The position numbers and the translations under genes were made by a program. This document shows, piece by piece, positions 57,584 to 64,000 of a stretch of 64,000 nt of DNA; position 1 is the first letter of the stretch, and the number at the start of each line of letters is the position of its first letter. Location of the stretch: the NCBI RefSeq assembly GCF_000214595.1, contig NZ_AFIG01000003.1:761288-825287 (forward strand). Direction: 5' to 3'. The stretch is from Methylophaga thalassica MP. Lineage in GTDB: Bacteria > Pseudomonadota > Gammaproteobacteria > Nitrosococcales > Methylophagaceae. The notes beneath the pieces are model-generated. The model searched no databases and was not told where the DNA came from. It saw nothing but the letters and a program-made list of their open reading frames with translations.

Positions 57584-58312
57584 TCAATCCAAGACATCTG
57601 CAAGTGCCATTGACCAGCAACAAAGATGGTCAGCACCAGAAATAATATAGCTCTTCACATTATCCAGTTTTTGCATGTGAGCTAAATAAGAGCTTAGTAC
57701 AGAGCCAGGCACCACATTGTCACGCTCACCAATGAGGTGAATTTGTTTCACACCCTCAAGAGAGCCGCTGAAATCTACCGGGTTTAATGAGCCGATTAAA
57801 GGGGCAATCTCATTAAACTCAGTCCAGCGCTTGTGATCAAGATTGCCAGCCACGGTAACAAGCAAGTCAATATCATCACGTTGTGCAGCAATAATCGTTG
57901 CAATAGCTCCGCCTCCTGAAAATCCGATAAGCCGTACTCGACTCGCTTGATAACGAATTTTCATTGCTGTAATGGCTCTACTGATAGAGTCAATCACAGC
58001 CAGTGAATAGCGGTGTGATGTCAATAAAGCTTTGTCACAATTGGTGAATTGTTGACGCGAAAAATACTGGCAAGGTCTGGCGATATAAACGCTATTACCA
58101 CCAATGAATTCAGCTAACTCTAATGCTGTACCAGGCGCGCCATCACCTTCGAGAAAGATATTGAGTGTGTCTGCAGCTCTGAGTTCCGGTGGGGCTAAGC
58201 CCAATAGTGTATATGCACCGCCAGATAAAATAATACGGTTCCATGATACCGAGGTATCACTAACCGCCATTTTAGAGCTGAGTAGAAGCAAAACTATCAT
58301 TAACAGTTTCAT
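57584..58312 (-). CDS. Secreted alpha/beta-hydrolase
   Basis: A 242-residue protein with an N-terminal signal peptide (MKLLMIVLLLLSSKMAVSDT). The nucleophile elbow is LIGFSGGGAIATI. The acid appears in LIGERDNVVPG and the His in SGADHLCCW, giving a complete Ser-Asp-His set. The oxyanion region may be LEGDGAPG near residue 55. It is likely a periplasmic esterase or peptidase; the substrate is unknown. It converges on the cysteine synthase gene. The 160 bases between this gene and the next one upstream hold nothing I can identify. Confidence 0.82.
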   Translation of the reverse strand: MKLLMIVLLLLSSKMAVSDTSVSWNRIILSGGAYTLLGLAPPELRAADTLNIFLEGDGAPGTALELAEFIGGNSVYIARPCQYFSRQQFTNCDKALLTSHRYSLAVIDSISRAITAMKIRYQASRVRLIGFSGGGAIATIIAAQRDDIDLLVTVAGNLDHKRWTEFNEIAPLIGSLNPVDFSGSLEGVKQIHLIGERDNVVPGSVLSSYLAHMQKLDNVKSYIISGADHLCCWSMALADVLD

Positions 58313-58473
58313 AGAGGCCTCCCTATGACAGATGTCGGATAATGTCTTGCATAACAGATGCCAGCTTATAAGTCAGTGACCGAAAGCCTGATATAGACTA
58401 GAGTCGAGAGATGTAAGCCGTTAAATCAATTGGTTACAATTTATCTTATGCGCTACATTTTAGTGCATAGACC

Positions 58474-59256
58474 TTAACCACTCTCATCTATAGGGCGTAA
58501 TATTACCATTTTCATATCGAGATTATCGGCAACTCGTAAAGTAAATTGTTCATAGAAACACTCATTACCATCTTGGAAAAAACCTCTTTTTCCACCCTCT
58601 CTAGGTAATACATGCTGCTTGCTCCAGGCTGTTTTAAAGTCTTCAGATAATGCAGTGAGTTCATCTACCAATGCCAAATGCACCTTATCGTAATGCCAGT
58701 CAACACTATCTGCCCGGTACTCAGCCACTAAGCGCTCTGCACGTTGTTGCCAATCAATAATTAGTGTTTTAGCTACAGGGTCCAAAAATAAAAATCGTAG
58801 TAAATTTTTATTTTTGTCGGTATTGAGCCATCCACCAAACAATTTTTTGCATTCATCATTCCAAGCGACCAGATCCCAGTGACGATCCATGACATATGTT
58901 GGTGCTGATACTGTTTCAGTTAACGTTAACAAATGCTGCTCTAGTTGTGGCGATAGCTGTGTTATTTCATCTTTATCTAATTGATTGGCTAATTTAAATA
59001 AATAATGCCGTTCTGCGTGAGATAGTTTTAATGTTTGTGCCAATCGTGCTAATAACTGGGCTGACACAGAAGTTGTTCTACCCTGCTCTAACCAGGTGTA
59101 CCAAGTCGTGCTTATATCGCTTAATTGTGCAACTTCTTCTCTTCTAAGTCCTGGCGTTCGTCTTCGTCCTTTCTTTATACCGAATTGCTCAGGTGATGTT
59201 CTTTCTCTTGCCGATTTCAAAAATGCACCCAAACTATTATCGCGATTATTGCTCAT
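58474..59256 (-). CDS. XRE-type regulator with MmyB-like ligand domain
   Basis: A 260-residue transcription factor. The N-terminal helix-turn-helix (about 10-85) starts LGAFLKSARERTSPEQFG and has the family motif RRTPGLRREEVAQLSDIS followed by TTWYTWLEQGR. The C-terminal MmyB-like domain (about 105-255) contains DRHWDLVAWN and resembles PAS-like sensors; in the MmyB structure it holds a fatty-acid-like ligand. It faces the methyltransferase-cupin pair across 117 bases, so it probably controls that pair and itself. Confidence 0.92.
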   Translation of the reverse strand: MSNNRDNSLGAFLKSARERTSPEQFGIKKGRRRTPGLRREEVAQLSDISTTWYTWLEQGRTTSVSAQLLARLAQTLKLSHAERHYLFKLANQLDKDEITQLSPQLEQHLLTLTETVSAPTYVMDRHWDLVAWNDECKKLFGGWLNTDKNKNLLRFLFLDPVAKTLIIDWQQRAERLVAEYRADSVDWHYDKVHLALVDELTALSEDFKTAWSKQHVLPREGGKRGFFQDGNECFYEQFTLRVADNLDMKMVILRPIDESG

Positions 59257-59299
59257 CGCTCCACCCGTTAATTTAAATCATTAGCTATCAGTTCTTATA

Positions 59300-59332
59300 A
59301 TAGGATAAATACCTATCTAGTAACACTATAAT
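59300..59332. promoter_or_regulatory. Possible operator and -10 between the MmyB-type regulator and methyltransferase
   Basis: ATAGG (59300-59304) and CCTAT (59312-59316) form an inverted repeat with a seven-base spacer. A TATAAT at 59327-59332 reads towards the methyltransferase. The repeat would overlap the -35 zone, so a protein bound there could block transcription. The -35 itself is poor. Confidence 0.35.
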
Positions 59333-59373
59333 GAGACGTATATGCTTTGTTTTCTACAAAATGGAGACAGAAA

Positions 59374-60165
59374 ATGACTACACATTACCAAAGCGTAGGA
59401 AAGCAATTCGATCCTCAAGCGAATGAATATTTAACAAGCCCAGTGCATAGTCAAGGACCTGATTTATCTTTTGCAAAAGTACTTATCGATCATCATCGCA
59501 CAGATATAAAATCAGCCGTTGATATTGGCTGTGGTGCAGGCCATCTTAGTTACATGCTTGCGCCATTAGTAGATAATGTCACTGCAACAGACTCATCATC
59601 TGCAATGCTAAAAATCGTCAAGGAACAGGCTCACTCAAAACAATTTATTAATCTTGAAGCAAAACAATGTCGAGCCGAAGAACTAGCTCACCATTTCTCT
59701 GATATTGATCTGGTGTGTAGCCGTTACAGTGCCCATCACTGGTCAGATTTTAATTCTGCGATTGAGCACATAGGAAATATAGTCAGAAAAGGTGGCTATT
59801 TGCTTATTATCGATATTGAGGGCGACATAAATAAAATTGTCGACACACACTTACAAACTATCGAGTATCTACGTGACCCATCACATGTACGAAACCGCGA
59901 TCATACTGAATGGCGGGAAGTAATTGAAAATGCTGGCTTCACCATTGAAAAATATAAAAGCTGGTCAACCAGGCTACAATTTGACTCATGGGTAAGCAGA
60001 ATGAACACACCAGCAGATAAAGTGGGCATACTCAAGCAATTACAGTTAGATGCTAACCAGGAAGTAAAGCGAGCATTATCGATAGAGAAAGATGCTAGCT
60101 TTACCTTACAAACTGGACTTTACTGGGCAAAAAACAATAAACCATCAACTAACGGTTATAAGTAA
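59374..60165 (+). CDS. Class I SAM-dependent methyltransferase
   Basis: A 263-residue protein from the ATG at 59374, seven bases after GGAG. The SAM-binding motif I is AVDIGCGAGHLSYMLAPL, followed by VTATDSSSAMLKIV and the DLVCSRYSAHHWSDF motif of the UbiE/COQ5-like Methyltransf_11 group. The second half (about 150-263) is helical and closes over the substrate. The substrate is unknown. It starts a two-gene unit with a cupin gene one base later and may be controlled by the facing MmyB-type regulator. Confidence 0.9.
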   Translation: MTTHYQSVGKQFDPQANEYLTSPVHSQGPDLSFAKVLIDHHRTDIKSAVDIGCGAGHLSYMLAPLVDNVTATDSSSAMLKIVKEQAHSKQFINLEAKQCRAEELAHHFSDIDLVCSRYSAHHWSDFNSAIEHIGNIVRKGGYLLIIDIEGDINKIVDTHLQTIEYLRDPSHVRNRDHTEWREVIENAGFTIEKYKSWSTRLQFDSWVSRMNTPADKVGILKQLQLDANQEVKRALSIEKDASFTLQTGLYWAKNNKPSTNGYK

Positions 60166-60166
60166 G

Positions 60167-60538
60167 ATGATCAATAAACCAATAATCCAGCACTATAATC
60201 CTGATAAAGAGTATTTCTTTATTGAGGGGTGTTATATAAATGAGTTATCTAATCATGCATCAGATCCGGATGTGTCAATTGCTCGAGCCAGAGTCAGGCC
60301 TGGAGTCACAACACAATGGCATCATTTAAACCAAACAACTGAGCGTTATATAATTCTCGCAGGTCAGGGTATCGTTGAAATAGGCGAAGAGCTATCACAA
60401 GTTGTATCAACTGGTGATGTAGTTATTATTCCCCCTTTAACACGGCAGCGTATCAGTAATAACGGTGAAAACGATCTGATATTTTTAGCTATCTGCTCAC
60501 CACGGTTTACTGAATCAAACTATACTGAGCTGAGCTAG
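60167..60538 (+). CDS. Small cupin-domain protein
   Basis: A 123-residue single cupin. The metal-binding motif 1 is GVTTQWHHLNQTTERYIILA, then GQG, with two His and a Glu as ligands. Motif 2 is GDVVIIPPLTRQRISN, in which the usual His is replaced by Arg. The ATG comes one base after the methyltransferase stop, so a 25-residue upstream extension that overlaps that gene is unlikely. Cupins of this size are isomerases, dioxygenases or sensors; no specific role is clear. Confidence 0.85.
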   Translation: MINKPIIQHYNPDKEYFFIEGCYINELSNHASDPDVSIARARVRPGVTTQWHHLNQTTERYIILAGQGIVEIGEELSQVVSTGDVVIIPPLTRQRISNNGENDLIFLAICSPRFTESNYTELS

Positions 60539-60545
60539 GAAGAGA

Positions 60546-61301
60546 TTATCCATTTTTTCGTCGAGAATAATCCAACACATCTCTAATGAATCGTTTATCA
60601 CTTTTTGTAAGGCGTTTACTCTGACGATAATAGAGCAAAAAACGTAAACGCTGTGTTCTGGATAAGTAAAGCGATGCATGTTTATCTAAACTAGCAATAT
60701 CCTTAACTTTACGTTTTGAAAGAAAAGTGCCGAACCAAAAACAACCAGATGGACAATCAATAAGAAACAGCTTTGGCTGGTCACTATTCTGCTGTATTAG
60801 CAAATTTCGTAAGAATAAATCGTTATGACAAAACCGATGCTCATGGAGAATACGCGCCATCTCAGCAACCTGCTTTATCACTTGACTCAGCCAAGCCTTA
60901 TTTTTAAATAACTCAGGTGAATTACGGGAAATATCTTCAAGATTAGAACTGTTGTTCACAGCTAAAGTAACTAATGCACCCTTAAGCGTATGTGTAAAGC
61001 GATAGCGCTCACCATAGGCAATCACAGCTGCAGCATTGAGTCCCCATCTTAAGAAACGCTGTTGATTACGAATTTCCATCCGCAAACGTGAATAACCTAA
61101 GTGACTTCTAAGACCCTTGGTTCTAAAGTAGCGTTTAATATAAAAGCCTGTATCCTCTATATTAAATCGCATTACTTCACTTTGTGTTCCCTTAGAAATG
61201 ATTGTCGCTTGATAGTCGAATATACTTTCTAATGTTGGGCAATAATCTAAGAACTTTGTCGCGATTTCAGTATTACTCGCAGACCAGACTTCTTTAATCA
61301 A
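60546..61301 (-). CDS. Lipopolysaccharide kinase (Kdo/WaaP)-like protein
   Basis: A 251-residue protein with a eukaryotic-like kinase fold of the WaaP/InaA group. The catalytic loop is CHNDLFLRNLLI (His-x-Asp ... Asn), the metal-binding motif is FLIDCPSG, and IKRYF provides a candidate ATP-contacting Lys in the N-lobe. Such enzymes phosphorylate Kdo or heptose in the lipopolysaccharide core on the cytoplasmic face. No glycosyltransferase genes are adjacent. The AT-rich composition and isolated place near a YejM-like gene suggest a small envelope-modification locus. Confidence 0.82.
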   Translation of the reverse strand: MIKEVWSASNTEIATKFLDYCPTLESIFDYQATIISKGTQSEVMRFNIEDTGFYIKRYFRTKGLRSHLGYSRLRMEIRNQQRFLRWGLNAAAVIAYGERYRFTHTLKGALVTLAVNNSSNLEDISRNSPELFKNKAWLSQVIKQVAEMARILHEHRFCHNDLFLRNLLIQQNSDQPKLFLIDCPSGCFWFGTFLSKRKVKDIASLDKHASLYLSRTQRLRFLLYYRQSKRLTKSDKRFIRDVLDYSRRKNG

Positions 61302-61489
61302 TGCTCGCCAATCCTCTACTCTTTAAATCAACACGTTATTCTGCTGATTTATAGTGGTTATAGGTAAAGGCATTAATGAGCTTTACGTACAGACAGAATT
61401 TGTTGTTATTTTACCTCAGATAGACACCTTTTTTTATTTATTTGTGATAAATACAACAGATTACAATGATTTAAAATGATTTTCCTTAT

Positions 61490-63361
61490 TTAATGGCTGA
61501 CAAAGCGCTGACAATCCTTTGTAACATCATCTATCAAAGGCTGGATTTGCTTAATTACCTCCTGCTTTTCATCGGCATTGACACTTTGGTCATCACGGGT
61601 GAAGACGGTATAGTGAAAATAATCTGTTGAGGTAAAAGGAAAGGTAATTTTGTGGTTGTTATCTATAACAGAAAGATAATTATAGTTACCAACAACCAGA
61701 TACGGCAGTATGGAGTTTAAATCGTCTGCAAGCGCATATTTATCAGCATTTGTTGTTACACCCAGTTTCTCCATCAACGTGGCAGGAATCTGGATATGAG
61801 AGGTTGTATGTCGTATATGTTCTGGCTTGGTACCTGGAATAGATAATATAAGTGGGACATGGATTTGTTGCTCAGGAAACATTTCATTATGCCCATGGCC
61901 CCAATGTCCATTTTCCATGAATTCTTCACCATGATCGCCAGTGAATAAAATAATCGTATCATCTAATAGCTTGTTTTCTTGTAAATAATTCAGCAAACGC
62001 CCTACTTCAGCATCGATGGTGTGTGCAGCATTGATATACCGATTGTGGATTTGCTCAATATTATCCCTGAGATTGAGATCAGCATAGTTCATATCTTTAA
62101 GATAATCTTTCCTGATAGCCATTGATTCAGGAAATGCATAAGGGGCATGTGTGGACTCAAAAAACATAAAGCTATAAAAAGGCTTATTTTTCACACGTGT
62201 ATCGATATTACTGATGACATGACTGATATTCTGATGATCGCGTGCCCATGGTTCTCCATCTTTTAATTCTTCCATCACAGATTCAGGCATATTATGAAAA
62301 ACCGTATCGCGTAATTCTGGGTAATCAAAACTCTGGCTTGTGTGCAAATCAAACTGATAACCTTTATCACGCAAAACATTCAGCAGCACAGGCGAAATCT
62401 TTTGTTGCTGAAAACCATACCAGTATGGTGCATCAATGCCATAAAACATCGATAGCAATCCCATCCTTGTCCGATTACCACCGCTGTAATGATTATCGAA
62501 TGTGAGTGATTTTTGAGACAATTTCCATAAATTAGGTGTTATTTCCGGATCAAGTAAATCCCAACGAAATGACTCTGCAACAAGCATAATTATGTTTGGA
62601 TATGTTGCTAACGGTTCTGTTGCAATCGTCTCCAATGGATAATGTATCTTTCCATGAGCTAGTCTCAGCTTTTTAAGCCCACCTTGTTCAATACCCATGT
62701 TTTTGAAAAAGCTATGGGCACTCGATTTGAGATGGAAGGGAATAACACTAGAGACTTGGATAAAGTCGTCTTTGCCCGTATAAATACTGTAGGCGTAAAC
62801 ACTTTCTTCTAATGGGGCCAGCAGTAATAAGATCGCTAAAGCGCTTATGTAAACACGTCGTGAAACTGTAAAGTGGGTTCGATATACCAATCTACCAGAT
62901 AGCCACATCAATAAATACGTAAATACAATAATAGCGATAACCTCAGTAGCTATAGTCACTTTGGTCGATATCGTAGAGCCTAGGGCATCAATACCACCTG
63001 GGGTGATTATCAGATTCCACACAAATCCGTTAAAGTGATATTCATAAAGCGTATAGATTTCATAGTCTGCATATAATGCTAGAAATATTACTGATGTCAG
63101 TATCCAGGCAACCTGCCTACTCACCAGCAACCACTTTTTCTCATAACGATTGTTAAAAAATGCCACGAGATCAATCAGTTTTGTGATCACTAATGCTGGC
63201 AATATATACAAGAAGGCATAGATTGCAGATGAGAAAAATAAATAGCTATTTAACCAGTTGCTATCAGTTTTTGCGTATGGCCAAAATAAGCAGGTGATAG
63301 AAAATAAAATTAGATAACTTACAACAAAAAATAATCTAAGTTGACGGGCGTGATTCAGCAT
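61490..63361 (-). CDS. YejM-like inner-membrane sulfatase-family protein
   Basis: A 623-residue protein from the ATG at 63361; an in-frame TTG at 63442 with AAGG before it would add 27 residues. Five helices fill residues 1-210 (DUF3413 region), then a periplasmic arylsulfatase-like domain follows: PNIIMLVAESFRWDLLDPEI, SGGNRTRMGLLSMFYG where the nucleophile Thr/Ser would sit, LFTGDHGEEFMENGHWGHGH for metal ligands. E. coli YejM (PbgA) governs LPS levels through LapB. Relatives without that role may be phosphatases or transferases. The gene is AT-rich and stands alone. Confidence 0.88.
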   Translation of the reverse strand: MLNHARQLRLFFVVSYLILFSITCLFWPYAKTDSNWLNSYLFFSSAIYAFLYILPALVITKLIDLVAFFNNRYEKKWLLVSRQVAWILTSVIFLALYADYEIYTLYEYHFNGFVWNLIITPGGIDALGSTISTKVTIATEVIAIIVFTYLLMWLSGRLVYRTHFTVSRRVYISALAILLLLAPLEESVYAYSIYTGKDDFIQVSSVIPFHLKSSAHSFFKNMGIEQGGLKKLRLAHGKIHYPLETIATEPLATYPNIIMLVAESFRWDLLDPEITPNLWKLSQKSLTFDNHYSGGNRTRMGLLSMFYGIDAPYWYGFQQQKISPVLLNVLRDKGYQFDLHTSQSFDYPELRDTVFHNMPESVMEELKDGEPWARDHQNISHVISNIDTRVKNKPFYSFMFFESTHAPYAFPESMAIRKDYLKDMNYADLNLRDNIEQIHNRYINAAHTIDAEVGRLLNYLQENKLLDDTIILFTGDHGEEFMENGHWGHGHNEMFPEQQIHVPLILSIPGTKPEHIRHTTSHIQIPATLMEKLGVTTNADKYALADDLNSILPYLVVGNYNYLSVIDNNHKITFPFTSTDYFHYTVFTRDDQSVNADEKQEVIKQIQPLIDDVTKDCQRFVSH

Positions 63362-63543
63362 AGTAACAGTCCATAAATAGTGGTCGTTACGATAATGGAC
63401 TTTGCTTAACAAGATATTAAGTAGTTTAGATGAGCTGAACAAAGCACCTTTTCAGTTATCATCGTCTAAGTACAAATTATCTGAAAGGCTCTATAAAGCT
63501 CAATATTGCAGGAGTCTTCGATCAGCTTGGCAGAGTAGGAGAC

Positions 63544-63664
63544 AATAAAAAAGACCAGCCACATACAGGATGAGCTATTCTAATATCCAAAAGCCTGTCG
63601 GTGATCTACTTTATTGCCTGCATCTCTGTAGGCGCCCCTTCAGGTTTGCTTCACTTATTCAAAA
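63544..63664. repeat. Decayed copy A of the end-of-window repeat
   Basis: Bases 63590-63664 match 63872-63946 with about 12 differences in 75. The preceding 45 bases also resemble the terminator block before copy B, but the hairpin is destroyed (AGACCAGCC ... AGGATGAGCT). So a block of about 120 bases seems to have been duplicated and then decayed. No reading frame or promoter is evident between 63443 and 63830 otherwise. Confidence 0.7.
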
Positions 63665-63836
63665 GGCTTATCGCCAAGGATGGAATCTATGCAAAGCAAT
63701 CTCTGGCACATTGCTTATCGCTGCTTTTTGTTAGTCACAAGCAAGTGATGTGAGCCAACCATACAGTTACGATTACTCGTCACAGGGTGTGTTGCCCAGC
63801 ACAGGCAGGTTAATATAAAACAGTGAGACATAAAAA

Positions 63837-63860
63837 AAGCCCATCCGTTGGGATGGGCTT
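63837..63860 (-). terminator. Minus-strand intrinsic terminator
   Basis: AAGCCCATCC (63837-63846) pairs perfectly with GGATGGGCTT (63851-63860) around GTTG. Read on the minus strand the hairpin is followed by seven T (the A run at 63832-63838), while the plus strand has none. It thus ends a transcript that comes from the right edge. Confidence 0.88.
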
Positions 63861-63871
63861 CTCTTGTATAT

Positions 63872-63990
63872 AAAGCCTGGCAGTGACCTACTTTATCGCC
63901 TACATCCTTGTAGGCGACCCTTCGGGTTCGCTTCGCTCATTCAAAAACGCTCCCGACGTTTTTGTCACGGCGTTCAAGTAGGTCATGATC
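63872..63990. repeat. Structured repeat copy B, possible rRNA operon end
   Basis: Begins AAAGCCTGGCAGTGACCTAC, which as reverse complement resembles the 3' end of gammaproteobacterial 5S rRNA. It then departs from 5S and holds hairpins GCCTACA/TGTAGGC (63898-63915) and AAAAACG/CGTTTTT (63943-63963), closed by TGACCTACTT and AAGTAGGTCA. The last bases to 64000 are unassigned. Whether a true 5S gene lies just beyond the window cannot be seen. Confidence 0.55.
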
Positions 63991-64000
63991 TAAACTTCAA

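Noticed and set aside
63872..63990. A full 5S rRNA gene at the right edge
   Set aside because: Only the first ~20 bases resemble the 5S 3' end in reverse; the remaining bases lack the conserved 5S helices and loops.

Overview
The window reads as a chromosomal segment of a gammaproteobacterial methylotroph, most likely Methylophaga or a close relative. This is inferred from gene content, not from a database search. The grounds are two genes for 3-hexulose-6-phosphate synthase with 6-phospho-3-hexuloisomerase and transaldolase (the ribulose monophosphate route of formaldehyde fixation), a complete Na+-translocating NADH:quinone reductase (common in marine bacteria), and gammaproteobacterial forms of MutL, MutH, QueG, AmiB, DusA, YadGH and RpoN. 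Almost all of the DNA is coding, with short intergenic gaps and many clear hairpin terminators. No insertion sequence, prophage or CRISPR array is visible.

Layout. 1-9.9 kb: the tail of a sensor kinase, a chemotaxis receptor, queG, then nnr-tsaE-amiB-mutL and an inner-membrane protein built of tandem ~28-residue repeats. 10-14.2 kb: a heavy-metal-type RND pump with an Asp-rich adaptor and no outer-membrane partner. 14.3-16 kb: tRNA-Phe and a major porin. 16.4-22.1 kb: a nitrogen-scavenging island with a sigma54-type promoter, a NitT/TauT-class ABC importer, a creatininase-family hydrolase, a glutamine-synthetase-like ligase and a NikR-like regulator that lacks all four nickel ligands. 22.2-28.7 kb: carbon entry, with dihydroxyacetone kinase subunits placed tail to tail, a HAD phosphatase, hps1, a small TGVExYIRN-repeat protein, transaldolase, hps2 and phi. 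28.7-36.7 kb: leuC-prmB, a REC-REC-GGDEF protein, mutH, yadGH, dusA and a YgjP-like peptidase. 36.7-40.3 kb: the methyl cycle (metK-ahcY-metF) behind an S-adenosylhomocysteine riboswitch. 40.3-45.7 kb: rpoN-hpf-ptsN-hprK and the regulatory PTS (EIIA-Man, HPr, EI); rpoN has a consensus sigma54 promoter of its own. 45.9-49.6 kb: mgtE, aroC and an MFS carrier. 49.7-57.6 kb: nqrABCDEF-nqrM, a CBS protein, a DUF2007-like protein and cysteine synthase. 57.6-64 kb: a more accessory stretch with a secreted hydrolase, an MmyB-type regulator facing a methyltransferase-cupin pair, a WaaP-like kinase and a YejM-like membrane sulfatase. The last 450 bases hold two copies of a structured repeat and a minus-strand terminator, which may mark the end of an rRNA operon lying to the right.

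How the parts connect. Formaldehyde carbon enters through hps/phi and is rearranged by transaldolase. The methyl cycle recycles homocysteine under SAH control. Nitrogen status is read through sigma54 and the nitrogen-PTS proteins, and the 16-22 kb island is the likely local target of that control. The best candidates for undescribed biology are the nitrogen island with its nickel-blind NikR homologue, the TGVExYIRN-repeat protein inside the RuMP locus, and the tandem-repeat membrane protein downstream of mutL.
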